A DNA stretch of 64,000 nucleotides from a bacterium (GCA_030426805.1 JAUHXU010000002.1:310001-374000), one strand, 5' to 3'; positions 41,332 through 51,409 are shown, numbered from the stretch's first letter. Made by a program: numbers and translations. The notes: generated from the letters alone by a model not told the origin.

Positions 41332-41889
41332 TCACGATCGGAGGTATTGCCCGATCGGCGCCCAAACCGCGGGGGGGCCGCCGCTCAGACCCACGGCCGG
41401 GAGGACCAGGGGCACCGGTTCACCGTCCACCATGAGTGTCGCGCTGCCGGCCACGGCCTCGAGGCCCTGCTGCCGAAACGGCATCGGTGCGCCCGCGGGA
41501 CGGTCGATTGCCTCGAGCGCGCCGAGGGCGCCCAACTCGGTCTCGAAGACGTGCCCCGCCACCTCGACGCGCGAGCGCACGGATGACGGGCGGTCGGTCG
41601 AGACGACGATCTCGGCCGTGTGCGTCGGTGCGGCCTCGAACGGCGTGCCGGCGAAGACGTTCGGGCCGAAGTAGGCCGCGACCGCGTCGTCCGCAGAGAT
41701 GAACCCCATCGCGACGGGCGCCGCCGTCGGATCCGGCTGGTAGGCGATCATCCCGGCCGGTGCCGAGCCGACCGGCGTGTGGACCATGCGGGCGACGTGG
41801 ACGACCACGTTCGGCTGTGCCAGCCCCTCGGTCGTCGCGGCGACGAGGTCGACGCCGCCTTCCCAGGACATCCAACTCGTCACTGCCAT
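41332..41889 (-). CDS. Protein of unknown function, no signal peptide
   Basis: The 185-residue protein has short beta-like strands and few charged stretches (VAVTSWMSWEGGVDLVAATT-like start, NVVVHVARMVH, RSRVEVAGHVFETELGALGA, ATLMVDGEPVPLVLPAVGLS). No signal peptide, helix-rich motif or catalytic pattern is seen. The ATG at 41889 is preferred to the one at 41895 because AAAGGA lies at proper spacing before it. It stands alone between the kelch-type gene and the M56/BlaI pair, on the same strand as both. I do not recognise the family. Confidence 0.55.
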   Translation of the reverse strand: MAVTSWMSWEGGVDLVAATTEGLAQPNVVVHVARMVHTPVGSAPAGMIAYQPDPTAAPVAMGFISADDAVAAYFGPNVFAGTPFEAAPTHTAEIVVSTDRPSSVRSRVEVAGHVFETELGALGALEAIDRPAGAPMPFRQQGLEAVAGSATLMVDGEPVPLVLPAVGLSGGPPAVWAPIGQYLRS

Positions 41890-41956
41890 CGTCATTCCTT
41901 TCGGTCAGTTGAGGACGACGGTAGCGGGGTCCCGCCGTCGCGTCAACGGCCGAAGG

Positions 41957-43342
41957 CTAGCGAGGCATGAGCTCGTAGAGTTTGTGACCCGTGAACGCGA
42001 AGGCGTCGGTGCCGGACGCCACGACGCGGACGAGAAAGGGCAGCGAGGGGTGGGAGATCGGACGGATCGCCGACACACCAGTGCCATCGACTCGCTCGAC
42101 GCCGTCGATGAGGATCGATCCGTCGGCGAGCCGCGCCAGAGTCGGGTTCCGATGGGATCTTGCGAGCGAGAACGGCAGCAAGGTGGATTGCATCGACGCG
42201 ACGTCGAAGACCTCGAGCGAGCGCTCGAACGTCGGGTTTGCCCAACCGGCTACGATCGCGACCCGGCGCGAGTCGATCGCGATGGCCCCATGGTCACGGC
42301 GCCCGACGGCCAGCGATCCCCAGCGATGGAAGCGACCTGTTGCGTGCACATAGAGTTCTGCATCCGCGAGGTCATTGTTGTTCACGTCGTGCCCGCCGGT
42401 GACGAGCACGGCCCCGGGGAGGGCGACGTGCGCGGCTTCCGACCGAGCGGTGTTCATCATCACGGTCGTGACGGCTCGAGTCCGAGCGTCGTAGACGAAT
42501 GCGGCACGCTGAGGCCCGCCGGGCCAAAGCCACGACCCCGTGATCAGCGCATACTCACGACCGCCGAGATCGCGGAACGCCGTCGCGCGTGCCCGAGTCA
42601 GCGTGCCAATGGACGCGACGTTCGAGAAGGTCCGCGTCGCCGGATCGAACCGTTCGATCGGGGCCGTCGAGTTTCCGCCGACGACGATCGCCGACCCGTC
42701 CGCGAACGCCGCGATCACGCCGCCGACTCGCGGCGTGTTGAGGTCGCCGATCCGCGTGGTCGTGCGCTGCGCGACGTCGACGAGCCAGGCACGGCCGGTT
42801 GCCGGCGTGAGGACCCCGACGCTCCCGCCCGCCACGAGGAGTTCTCCGCTCGCGAGTCGCGCGATCGCCTCGCCGAGCGCTCCGTTGAAGGGAAGGCTGA
42901 TGTTCCAGTCGACGAACCGAGGAGACGGGTTCGGCGCGACGCGCCAGGCGAGTACCGCGGAGGTCCAGAGCGTTGTCGCGTTCGCACTGACGGCCTGGAA
43001 GAAGAACGTCTGGCCGACCAGCGCCGCGACGTTCGGAATCGGGATCGTCGCGGTCGGCGCCAGTGACGACATGGGGCCGGCCTGAATCACCACCCACGGG
43101 GGCAGGAGGCGTGCCGGGGCTGCCGCAGTGGCGACGGCGATCGCGTAGGTGTGCGTTCTCGGCACTCCGTTGAGCGTGACCGCGAGGCGTTCGCCGATCG
43201 CACCGCCCGCAGACACGGACAACGTGATGAGACCCGGGATCGGTGGCGTCGTCTGCGCAGCAGTGGGCGACGAGGCGAACGACAGCAGGGCGAGCGCGAA
43301 CGCGCTCGCCGGGAGGGAAGAGAGGCGCGGCATCGTGCGCAT
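41957..43342 (-). CDS. Secreted kelch-like beta-propeller protein
   Basis: The 461-residue protein has a signal peptide (ASAFALALLSFASSPTAAQT), a beta-sandwich N-terminal domain and a propeller of kelch-like blades. Typical pieces are GEAIARLASGELLVAGGSVG, GVIAAFADGSAIVVGGNST, RRDHGAIAIDSRRVAIVAGW and PTLARLADGSILIDGVERV. The blades share the pattern of a hydrophobic strand, GG, then an aromatic or charged edge. ATG at 43342 is Met1 of MRTMPRLSS. Probably an exported binding protein. Codon use looks a little less biased than that of neighbours. Confidence 0.7.
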   Translation of the reverse strand: MRTMPRLSSLPASAFALALLSFASSPTAAQTTPPIPGLITLSVSAGGAIGERLAVTLNGVPRTHTYAIAVATAAAPARLLPPWVVIQAGPMSSLAPTATIPIPNVAALVGQTFFFQAVSANATTLWTSAVLAWRVAPNPSPRFVDWNISLPFNGALGEAIARLASGELLVAGGSVGVLTPATGRAWLVDVAQRTTTRIGDLNTPRVGGVIAAFADGSAIVVGGNSTAPIERFDPATRTFSNVASIGTLTRARATAFRDLGGREYALITGSWLWPGGPQRAAFVYDARTRAVTTVMMNTARSEAAHVALPGAVLVTGGHDVNNNDLADAELYVHATGRFHRWGSLAVGRRDHGAIAIDSRRVAIVAGWANPTFERSLEVFDVASMQSTLLPFSLARSHRNPTLARLADGSILIDGVERVDGTGVSAIRPISHPSLPFLVRVVASGTDAFAFTGHKLYELMPR

Positions 43343-43437
43343 CCTTCGAGCAGGCTCCCGTGTGGCGTCCGCGTCGGGGCGGGCGGGAGCGGCCGACCAT
43401 GAAGCATATCACGGCTACGCGGCACCCGCCAATCGAC

Positions 43438-44208
43438 TCACCCGCCGAAGTCCGCCACGACCGGGGCGTGGTCGCTGGGCTGCTTGCCCTTGCGCTCGTC
43501 GCGGTCGACGAAGGCGCCGGTGCACCGGGCGGCCAGGGGAGCGGTCGCGAGCAGCGCGTCGATCCGCAGGCCGTCGTTCTTCGGGAAGCCGAGGCGGCGG
43601 TAGTCCCACCACGAGTAGACCTTGCCGTCCGGGTGGTGCTCGCGGAAGACGTCGACGAGACCCCAGTCGAGGAGCGACGCGAAGGCGGCGCGCACTGCCG
43701 GGTCGCACAGCACCGACGGTGCCCAGCGCTCGGGGTTGTTCACGTCCAGGTCGTCGCGGGCGCAGTTGTAGTCGGCGCCGAGGACCAGGGGGCGGGCTGG
43801 ATCGTGGTGCGTGCGGAGCCGCTCGAGCAAGCGCGCGTACCACGCGAGCTTGTAGTCGTACGCGTCGGAGCCGACCGTTTGACCGTTCGGCACGTAGAGC
43901 GATCCGACCGTGACCCCGTCGACGTCGGCGAAGATCGCGCGTGCGGCGTCGTCCGCCGGATCGTCGTCGAGGTCGCGCGTCACCGCAGTCGGTTCGCTGC
44001 GGCTCAGGATCGCGACCCCGTTGTAGGTCTTTTGGCCGTGCGTGACCGCGTGGTAGCCGGCCGCCTCGATCGGTTCCCGCGGGAACGCGTCGTCGGTGGT
44101 CTTCAACTCTTGCAGGCAGACGACGTCGGGCGCGTGGCGGTCGAGGAACGCGAGCAATCGCTCGAGCCGCACCTTCACCGAGTTCACGTTCCAGGTGACG
44201 ATGCGCAT
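43438..44208 (-). CDS. xthA: Exodeoxyribonuclease III
   Basis: The 256-residue protein matches the Exo III family: MRIVTWNVNSVKVRLERLLA, DVVCLQELKTTDDAFP, YNGVAILSR, LGADYNCARDDLDVNN, YSWWDYRRLGFPKNDGLRID and SDHAPVVADFGG. It removes nucleotides from 3' ends and cleaves at AP sites in base-excision repair. Length is normal (about 255-268). Its start is 4 nt after the stop of the DUF255 gene on the same strand, so the two may be co-transcribed. The ATG at 44208 has no good ribosome site. Confidence 0.95.
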   Translation of the reverse strand: MRIVTWNVNSVKVRLERLLAFLDRHAPDVVCLQELKTTDDAFPREPIEAAGYHAVTHGQKTYNGVAILSRSEPTAVTRDLDDDPADDAARAIFADVDGVTVGSLYVPNGQTVGSDAYDYKLAWYARLLERLRTHHDPARPLVLGADYNCARDDLDVNNPERWAPSVLCDPAVRAAFASLLDWGLVDVFREHHPDGKVYSWWDYRRLGFPKNDGLRIDALLATAPLAARCTGAFVDRDERKGKQPSDHAPVVADFGG

Positions 44209-44212
44209 CGGG

Positions 44213-46738
44213 CTACTTCGTGAAGCGCTTGAAGACGTCGGCGTGGCGGGCCGCGTCGGTGTCGGTCGCGACCGTGATCTCCAGGGGCAGTGCGAGCGTC
44301 GTGGCTTCGAGGCAACGCCGATCGTCGCACGCCTGGTAGCGGACCTCGAGCGGGAGGCGGAGCGTGCCGCTCGCGTCGGCCGCGATCGACACGGTCACGA
44401 GCACCCACGTTTCGCCGGCGTGCACGGCGACTTCGGAGCCCCCGAGTTCGACGACGAGTGGTGCGGGGAACGCGGCGGACGCGAGCGTCGCGCCCGACAT
44501 GCCCTCGGCCAGGCGGGCGGTCGTCGCGATCACATCGGTCGCATCCCCGACGTCCGCGTAGACGTGCCAGCCCTTGTCGAGCGCGAGGCGAAGCGCGATG
44601 CGCACGGTCGTACCCGGCGCGGCACGCGTGTGTTCGAGCCACGCGTCCGCGGTGACCGGCTCGCTGCGCGTCGTCGCGTCGGCGGTCGTCTTGTGCGTCT
44701 TCGACGCGGCGTGTTCGGCGTGGTCGTCGTAGTAACGCGACAGTGCGAGCAGCATGCTCTCCGCCGCGCGTGGTGCGCGCTCCATCACGCCGAGGAACGC
44801 GCCGAAGATCTCGGTGGCACGGTCGAGGTGCTTGGCGTCGCCCGTGAGGGAGGCCAGTTCGACGTGCACCTGCGCTGCGACGCCGTTGCCCGACGGCGCT
44901 GGCCCGTCGAACGGCTGCTTGCTGCGCGCGATCAGCGTCTCATGGTCGTCCGAGGTGAAGAAGTAGCCGCCGTCCTCGGCGTCGATGAAGTGCTTCTCGA
45001 CGGTCTTCATCAGCCGTTCGGCGCGGTTCAGCCATCGTTCGTCCTCGGTCGCGTCGTGCAGGTCGAGGCAGGCCGAGGCGAGCTGCGTGTAGTCGTCGAG
45101 GTAGGCGTTGAGCTTGGCGCCGCCGTCGCGCCACGTGCGCAGGAGGCGTTCGTCCTTGTGGAGGTTCGCGAAGACGAACTCGGCTGCGGTCGTCGCGGCG
45201 TCGAGCAGGCGCTTGTCCTCCAGCACGTCACCGGCGTGGGCGAGCGTGCCGATCATCAGCGCGTTCCACGACGTGAGCACCTTGTCGTCGAGGTGCGGCC
45301 AGACGCGCTTCTTGCGGACCGCGTAGAGCTTGTCGAGCATGCCGTGGATCCGGGTGCGGAACGCGTCGGCGTCCTCTCCGCGCGCTTTCGCGATCGCCTC
45401 GAGCGGCTTGGTCAGGTAGAGGATGTTCGTGCCGGGCCGATGGCCGGTCGCCTCCTCGTAGTAGTTGCCGCTGTCGGTCGCGTTGTAGACCTCGCACAGC
45501 AGCGCACCGTCCTCGTCGCCGAGGACGGCGAGGATCTCCGCCTTCGGCCAGAGGTAGAACTTGCCCTCTTCGCCTTCGCTGTCGGCGTCGTAGGCGGACC
45601 AGAACGCGCCGCTCTCGTGCCGCATCTCGCGCAGCACCCAGTCGAACGTCTTCAGCGCGGTGCGACGGAACGCCTCGTTCTTCGTCAGCCGCCACGCGTC
45701 GACGTAGGCGCGCGCGAGCTGCGCGTTGTCGTAGAGCATCTTCTCGAAGTGGGGGAGGAACCAGATCGAGTCCGTCGCGTAGCGAGCGAACCCGCCGCCG
45801 ACGTGGTCGTGGATTCCGCCGAGCCGAATCGCGTCGAGCGTCTTCGTGACCATCTCGAGCAGCACGTCGTCCTTCGTGCGGGCATACTCGTAGAGCAAGA
45901 GCGCGAGGCTGCCGTGCGGCGGGAACTTCGGCTTGTCACCGAACCCGCCCGCGACGCCGTCGAACGAGCGACGGAGTTCGCCGACCGCGCGGGTGACGAG
46001 TTGCCGCGAGACCGTTCCCGACGCCGGAATCGCGTCGCTCGACGTCTGGCGACGCACCGCCTCGGCGATCTCCTCGGCTTGCTTCTTGATGTCGTCGCGT
46101 TGCGCGGTCCACGCTTGCGACAGCCCCTTCAGGATCGAGATGAACCCGGGACGCCCGCCCTGGTCGTCCTTCGGGAAGTAGGTGCCGGCCCAGAACGGCT
46201 TGGCCGTCGGCGTGAGGAACACCGTGTTCGGCCAACCGCCGTGGCGCGTCATCATCTGCGTGACCGCCATGTAGAGCTCGTCGACGTCGGGGCGCTCCTC
46301 GCGGTCGACCTTGATCGACACGAACTGCTCGTTGAGGATCTTCGCGACGCCCTCGTCCTCGAACGACTCGTGCGCCATCACGTGGCACCAGTGGCACGTC
46401 GAGTAGCCGACGGAGAGGAAGATCGGTCGGTCGAGCTTCTTCGCGAGCGCGAACGCCTCGTCCCCCCACGGATACCAGTCCACCGGATTGGTCGCGTGCT
46501 GCCGGAGATAGGGGCTCTTTTCGTGGATCAGGCGGTTGTAGTCGGGGCCGCCGTCGGGGGGGAGCATTGCGATCTCCTGGGGGCTCGGGAGCTTCGGCTT
46601 CTTGCGCGGGGCGTGTTTCGGCTTCGCCTGGCCGGCCGGCTTGTCGTCCGGGCGGTCCTGCGCCTGCAGCGGCGCGTCGGTGCGGTTGCAGCCGATCACG
46701 AACGCGACCGCCAGCGCGATGATGAGCGTGCGGATCAT
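44213..46738 (-). CDS. DUF255 (YyaL/Spermatogenesis-associated 20-like) lipoprotein with DsbD-alpha-like tail
   Basis: The 841-residue protein has a lipobox ([20 protein letters not shown]) and a DUF255 thioredoxin-like domain. The latter includes [40 protein letters not shown] with [22 protein letters not shown] and [21 protein letters not shown] six-hairpin glycosidase-like (alpha/alpha) part follows. The last about 150 residues ([40 protein letters not shown] and [15 protein letters not shown]) resemble the DsbD N-terminal domain and its CxxxxC site, a fusion not usual in this family. It lies directly downstream of the gene with the second in-frame TGA, so thiol chemistry is clustered. ATG at 46738. 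Confidence 0.85.
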   Translation of the reverse strand: MIRTLIIALAVAFVIGCNRTDAPLQAQDRPDDKPAGQAKPKHAPRKKPKLPSPQEIAMLPPDGGPDYNRLIHEKSPYLRQHATNPVDWYPWGDEAFALAKKLDRPIFLSVGYSTCHWCHVMAHESFEDEGVAKILNEQFVSIKVDREERPDVDELYMAVTQMMTRHGGWPNTVFLTPTAKPFWAGTYFPKDDQGGRPGFISILKGLSQAWTAQRDDIKKQAEEIAEAVRRQTSSDAIPASGTVSRQLVTRAVGELRRSFDGVAGGFGDKPKFPPHGSLALLLYEYARTKDDVLLEMVTKTLDAIRLGGIHDHVGGGFARYATDSIWFLPHFEKMLYDNAQLARAYVDAWRLTKNEAFRRTALKTFDWVLREMRHESGAFWSAYDADSEGEEGKFYLWPKAEILAVLGDEDGALLCEVYNATDSGNYYEEATGHRPGTNILYLTKPLEAIAKARGEDADAFRTRIHGMLDKLYAVRKKRVWPHLDDKVLTSWNALMIGTLAHAGDVLEDKRLLDAATTAAEFVFANLHKDERLLRTWRDGGAKLNAYLDDYTQLASACLDLHDATEDERWLNRAERLMKTVEKHFIDAEDGGYFFTSDDHETLIARSKQPFDGPAPSGNGVAAQVHVELASLTGDAKHLDRATEIFGAFLGVMERAPRAAESMLLALSRYYDDHAEHAASKTHKTTADATTRSEPVTADAWLEHTRAAPGTTVRIALRLALDKGWHVYADVGDATDVIATTARLAEGMSGATLASAAFPAPLVVELGGSEVAVHAGETWVLVTVSIAADASGTLRLPLEVRYQACDDRRCLEATTLALPLEITVATDTDAARHADVFKRFTK

Positions 46739-46785
46739 ACCCAAGGGTGGGGCGATTCGACCGCGATTGCAAGGTGAGCGTGCGG

Positions 46786-48171
46786 TCAGGTCGCGAGCGG
46801 GAACGACGCGGCTTTCCAGGCGTCCATGCCGCCCGTCACGTTGACCGGGTCGGTGTAGCCGGCGCGGAGGAGCAGGGAGCACGCCGTGCTCGAGCGCTGA
46901 CCGCTCTTGCAGACGACGTAGATACGGTCGTCGCGGCCGAGCGGGGTGTCGGCGATGCCGGCATCGAGGTGTTTGAAGCTCAGGCCGATCGCATGCGGGA
47001 TGTGTCCGGTCGCGAACTCGCCCTCGTCGCGGACGTCGAGCACCCGCGTGTCCGCGACCTGTTCTCGGCGGGCCCGCAGTTCGTGCACGGTGCACTGCGG
47101 CGTCGACTGCGTCGTGTGGCCGGCGCGGGTCCATCCGAGCATCCCGCCCGACAGCCAGCCCGCGACGCGGCCGGCGAGGCCGACGAACGCGAGTTTCGCG
47201 CGGGCGCGGGCGACCTGGTCCGCATCGTCGGCGACGAGCGCGAACGCCGGAAACCCGGCGGCGACCCAGCCGACCCGTTGCTCGAACTCCGAGCTCACGA
47301 CCTGCAGGTTGAGCGAACCGGGCACGTGTGCGGCGCCGAACGCGACCTGTGACCGGATGTCGATCACGGCGCCGCCATCCGCGGCGAGTGCGCGCACCTG
47401 CTCCGGTGTCAGCGCAGGCGTGTCGCCGGTGGCGCCCGCGTCGAGCCGCCCCTGATTGATCGCGACGATGTTCTCGAGGTTCGCCGGGCGGACCGGTTGA
47501 TCGGCGTTCATGAACGCGACGAACGCGTCCTCGTCGTCGATTTGCAGTGCGGGATTGTAGCGCCGCTCGTAGCCGATGGTCGTGACAACCTTGCCACTGG
47601 ACACACGGCCTCACGTCGAGCCACTGACGTGGCCCGGGTAGATCTCGACGAAGTCGGGGAAGCGGTCGAGGCCGGGGAGCGCCTCGCGGAACAGCACGCG
47701 TGCACCCTCCTCGCCGGGCTGCGCCAGATCCGGTCGCGCGACGTCGCCGACCATCAGGAAGTCGGCGGTGAGCAGGCACCACGGCTCGTCGCCGCGGCTC
47801 GTGTCGGTGATCGCGAGGCAGAGTTGCTCGGGCCGGTGTCCCGGTGCGGCGACGAACTCGGCGCGCACCTCACCGAACGCGATCGTGTCGCCCGCGCGGA
47901 CGCGCTCCGCGTCGTAGCAGACCTCGGCGAGTGCGGGGAGCACGAGCACGGCTCCCGTTTCCGCGGCGAGGCGACGAGCACCCGAGACGTGATCGGCGTG
48001 GCTGTGCGAGTCGATCACGTGCGTGATCCGTGCCGAGCGTTTCTTCGCGTGCTCCAGGTATGGCGCGATGTTCCAGAGCGGGTCGAAGACGATGCACTCG
48101 TCGACGTCCATCGCGCCGACGATGTAGGTCGCGCACCCGGTCTCCGGGCGGATGATCTGCTCGAACCACAT
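46786..48171 (-). CDS. Persulfide dioxygenase-rhodanese with predicted selenocysteine (split by TGA)
   Basis: Two collinear minus-strand frames, 47611-48171 (MBL fold, 186 residues) and 46786-47604 (two rhodanese domains), are one frame interrupted by a single TGA at 47611-47613. Joined, they form a 461-residue protein with His56, His58, Asp60, His61, His112, Asp137 and His181 of an Fe-type MBL (ETHE1-like) domain. A pseudo-rhodanese without Cys and a final rhodanese with Cys421 ([10 protein letters not shown]) follow. This is the CstB layout. Residue 187 (TGA) lies in [16 protein letters not shown], where relatives have a conserved Cys (GSxCGK). A GGU-loop hairpin follows. It probably oxidises persulfide and transfers sulfur. 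Confidence 0.82.
47582..47597 (-). promoter_or_regulatory. Predicted bacterial SECIS element for TGA 47611-47613
   Basis: On the minus strand GTGGCA-AGGT-TGTCAC forms six pairs (one G-U) around AGGU. The loop begins 19 nt after the TGA, and its GGU matches the E. coli fdhF apex (GGUC at +19). It resembles the predicted element at 26411. Confidence 0.65.
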
Positions 48172-48177
48172 GCCGTC

Positions 48178-48183
48178 CTTATA
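48178..48183 (-). promoter_or_regulatory. Candidate -10 box (TATAAG) close to the MBL-rhodanese start
   Basis: TATAAG on the minus strand ends 6 nt before the ATG at 48171. Either the message is leaderless, or the AAGGA within it acts as a ribosome site on a transcript reading through from the VPS10 gene. Confidence 0.35.
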
Positions 48184-48204
48184 GCACGACGCGGGCGTGT
48201 CGTC

Positions 48205-51200
48205 TCAGGGGCGACTCGTCTCGGGCGGCACGATCTTCGCGAGATCGGCGGCTGCCGCGAGTGCGTTGATCGGGGGGAGGGCGTCCCGCCACAATCCGTC
48301 GATCGTCGAGATCGCTTCGTCGGCCTTCGCCGTCAGTGCGGCCGCGACGTCTCGCATCTGCGCGGTCGGCGCCGCGTCGCCGGCCATCGCCTTGCGCATC
48401 AGCGTCGCGAGCTTGTCGTTCAGCCGGATCGGGAAGTTCAGCGGATCCTGGCGGCTCCGGTTCTTCGTCTGATAGAGCGCCTCTTCCGCTTCGCGCGCCC
48501 GCGTCTCGAAGTCGCGAATCGCATCGGCCAGGGCGGTCGCTTCGGCCTTCTCGGCACGCCCGCGCAGGGCCGCCAGCTTCGGACGCACCGCGCGGACGGC
48601 CTCGATCGCGCGGTGGGCGCGATCGATCGTGTCGCCGAGCGACCGGCAGAACGCGAACTGCTCCTGCATCGCTTGCGGCGTCGCCGACGATCGTGGGTCC
48701 GCCTGGATCACGAACGCAACGGTCTCGGTCGCGTCGCCGACACGCAGCGTCGCGCGGTAGGCACCGGGCACCGCGCGCGGGCCGACGAGCGACCCGGCCC
48801 ACAGCACCATCTTCGGGAAGCCGCGTGGCGCCGGGTAGCGCAGGTTCCACACCCATTGGTTGAGCCCCGCCTCGGCCGGCAATACCCGGAGGTTCGGGCC
48901 GCGGCGCGCACCGTCCTCGCGCGCCGGTTTCTTCGCGGGCGTGCGCGACCACGTCTGGATCGGCTCGCCGTCGGGCCCGTCGATCGTCAGCGTGATCGCG
49001 ACGTCGTCGGCCGGCTTCTCGCGAAGGTGGTAGCGGAACACGACGCCGGTGTGCGGGTTCGTGCCTCGGTTTCGCCGCGCCGCGTTCGCGTCGCGCCCCG
49101 TGGCGATCCGCAGGGTCGGTCGCGGCGCGAACAAGTACGCCGGCTTCTCGGCGGTCGCCGCGATCCACGAGTGAAGCGGCGTCAGGTCGTCGAGAATCCA
49201 GAAGCCGCGGCCCTGTGTCGCCGCGACCAGGTCACCGTTCTTCACCTGGAGATCGGTGATCGGGACGATCGGGAGGTTTTGCTGAAACGGTTCCCACGAC
49301 GCGCCGTCGTCGTGACTCACGTAGACACCGCGCTCGGTGCCCGCGTAGAGCAGGCCGCGGCGCGCGGGGTCGGCCCGCACGACGCGCGTGAAGTGGTCCG
49401 GCGCGATGCCCGACACGATCGTCGTCCACGTCGCGCCCCAGTCGGTCGTGCGCAGCACGTACGGTGTGAAGTCGTCGAGGCGGTAGCGGGTCGCGGCGAC
49501 GTAGAGGCCGCCCTTCTCGAACGGATGCACGTCGATCGAGTTCACCTGCATCCACTCGGGCCAGTCGGGCGTGACGTCGGTCCATTCCGCACCGTCGTCG
49601 CGGGTCACGTGCACGCGCCCGTCGTCGGTGCCGCACCAGATCACGCCGGCTTCGTGCGGCGACTCGGCCGCGGCGAAGATCGTGCAGTAGTATTCGACGC
49701 CGGTGTTGTCCTTCGTGATCGGCCCGCCGGACGACGCCTGCTTCGTCTTGTCGTTGCGCGTCAGGTCGCCACTGATCGGCTGCCAGCTCGCGCCGGCGTC
49801 GGTGCTCTTGAACAGCACGTTCGCGGCCGCGTAGAGCGTGTTCGCATCGTGCGGCGAGAAGAAGATCGGGAAGTTCCACTGGAAGCGGTAGCGCAAGTGC
49901 TCCGTGCCCCAGCCGAGCGAGAAGTCCGGCCAGACGTCGACCGCGCGTCGCTCGCCCGTCCGATGGTCGAGGCGGTTGAGCGTGCCGAGGTAGTTGCCGC
50001 CGTAGACGACGTGCGCTTCGCCGGGCTTCGCGACGATGTGGCCGCTCTCGCCGCCGGCGGTGGGCGACCAGTCGCGCGGGCCGATCCCCGACGACACGAG
50101 CGAGCGCGATCGAATCCGCACCGGCGAGTTGTCCTGCTGGCCACCGAGCAGTCGATACGGGAACGCGTCGTCGCACGACACGCGGTAGAACTGTGCGGTC
50201 GGCTGGTTGTCCTGCGGCGACCACGTCTTGCCCCCGTCGGTGGACACGTTCGCTCCGCCGTCGTTCGACTCGATCATCCGCCGCGGGTCGTTCGGGTCGA
50301 TCCACAGGTCGTGGTTGTCACTGTGGGGCGTCGCGATCTGGGCGAACGTCTTGCCGCCGTCCTTGGAGCGATGGAAGCGCACGTTGAGCACGTAGACCGT
50401 GTCGACGTCGACCGGATCCGCGTAGATCCGGCTGTAATACCACGCGCGCTGGCGGAGCTTGCGCTCGCTGTTCACGCGCGTCCACGTCTTGCCGGCGTCG
50501 CGCGAGCGGAACACGCCGCCGTCCTTCGCCTCGACGATCGCGTAGACCGTGTCGGGGTTTGCGCGCGACACCGAGATGCCGCTGATGCCGCGCACGCCGT
50601 CCGGCAGGCCCTTCGCGTTCGTGATCTCGGTCCACGAGTCGCCGCCGTCGGTCGACTTCCACATCGTCGACCCCTCGCCGCCGCTCTCGAGCGACCACGG
50701 CCGACGGATCACGCGCCAGAACGACGCGTAGAGGATTCGCGGATTCGTCGGATCGAGCGCGAGGTCGACGCAACCGGCCTGGCTGTTGACGAACAGCACC
50801 CGCGACCACGACTGCCCGCCGTCGCGACTCCGGTAGACGCCGCGCTCGTCGTTCGGCCCGAACAGGTGGCCCATCGCGGCGACCCACACGGTGTCGGGGT
50901 CCTTCGGATGGACGCGGATCCGCGCGATGTGTCGCGTGTCGTCGAGGCCGACGTGTTTCCACGAGCGCCCGGCGTCGGTCGACTTCCACATCCCGTCGCC
51001 GTGCGACACGTTGCCGCGCACGGTCTTCTCGCCGCCGCCGACGTAGACGACGTTCGGGTCCCACGCGCTCACCGCGACCGCGCCGATGCTGCCGCCGAAC
51101 GTGCCGTCGGAGACGTTGCGCCACGCCCGTCCGCCGTCGGTCGTCTTCCAGACGCCGCCGCCGGTGGCGCCCATGTAGTAGGTGTCGCGGTCTTGCGGGA

Positions 51201-51366
51201 TCCCGGCGACGGCCGCGCAACGCCCGCCGCGATACGGGCCGACCTCGCGCCACTTCAGGGCACGCCACTTGGGGTCGGTGTCGTCATCGACGGTCGGTTG
51301 TGCGGCCAGGGCCGCGGTCAAGAGGCAGACGATCGCGGAGACGATCACGCAGCGGCGGAGGGACAT
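48205..51366 (-). CDS. Secreted VPS10/sortilin-like BNR-repeat protein
   Basis: The 1053-residue protein has a signal peptide (RRCVIVSAIVCLLTAALAAQ) and many BNR/Asp-box repeats of the form VWKTTDGGRAWRNVS, MWKSTDAGRSWKHV, VYRSRDGGQSWSRV, VFRSRDAGKTWTRV, MWKSTDGGDSWTEI. These build two ten-bladed propellers like the VPS10 domain. A C-terminal domain of about 250 residues (with TLTIDGPDGEPIQTW and VPGAYRATLRVGDATETVAF) follows. Such proteins are common in planctomycetes and Bacteroidetes and are often misnamed glycosyl hydrolases; no enzyme site is visible. ATG at 51366 has AAAGGA upstream and a perfect TATAAT box 32 nt before it. Confidence 0.88.
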   Translation of the reverse strand: MSLRRCVIVSAIVCLLTAALAAQPTVDDDTDPKWRALKWREVGPYRGGRCAAVAGIPQDRDTYYMGATGGGVWKTTDGGRAWRNVSDGTFGGSIGAVAVSAWDPNVVYVGGGEKTVRGNVSHGDGMWKSTDAGRSWKHVGLDDTRHIARIRVHPKDPDTVWVAAMGHLFGPNDERGVYRSRDGGQSWSRVLFVNSQAGCVDLALDPTNPRILYASFWRVIRRPWSLESGGEGSTMWKSTDGGDSWTEITNAKGLPDGVRGISGISVSRANPDTVYAIVEAKDGGVFRSRDAGKTWTRVNSERKLRQRAWYYSRIYADPVDVDTVYVLNVRFHRSKDGGKTFAQIATPHSDNHDLWIDPNDPRRMIESNDGGANVSTDGGKTWSPQDNQPTAQFYRVSCDDAFPYRLLGGQQDNSPVRIRSRSLVSSGIGPRDWSPTAGGESGHIVAKPGEAHVVYGGNYLGTLNRLDHRTGERRAVDVWPDFSLGWGTEHLRYRFQWNFPIFFSPHDANTLYAAANVLFKSTDAGASWQPISGDLTRNDKTKQASSGGPITKDNTGVEYYCTIFAAAESPHEAGVIWCGTDDGRVHVTRDDGAEWTDVTPDWPEWMQVNSIDVHPFEKGGLYVAATRYRLDDFTPYVLRTTDWGATWTTIVSGIAPDHFTRVVRADPARRGLLYAGTERGVYVSHDDGASWEPFQQNLPIVPITDLQVKNGDLVAATQGRGFWILDDLTPLHSWIAATAEKPAYLFAPRPTLRIATGRDANAARRNRGTNPHTGVVFRYHLREKPADDVAITLTIDGPDGEPIQTWSRTPAKKPAREDGARRGPNLRVLPAEAGLNQWVWNLRYPAPRGFPKMVLWAGSLVGPRAVPGAYRATLRVGDATETVAFVIQADPRSSATPQAMQEQFAFCRSLGDTIDRAHRAIEAVRAVRPKLAALRGRAEKAEATALADAIRDFETRAREAEEALYQTKNRSRQDPLNFPIRLNDKLATLMRKAMAGDAAPTAQMRDVAAALTAKADEAISTIDGLWRDALPPINALAAAADLAKIVPPETSRP

Positions 51367-51397
51367 CGTCCACGTCCTTTCGAGGGCTTTCGCGCGG

Positions 51398-51403
51398 ATT
51401 ATA
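51398..51403 (-). promoter_or_regulatory. -10 box (TATAAT) of the VPS10-like gene
   Basis: TATAAT on the minus strand lies 32 nt before the ATG at 51366, with a normal leader and AAAGGA ribosome site. It lies just downstream of the antiporter stop (51410), so the VPS10 gene has its own promoter. Confidence 0.5.
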
Positions 51404-51409
51404 GCGCGC

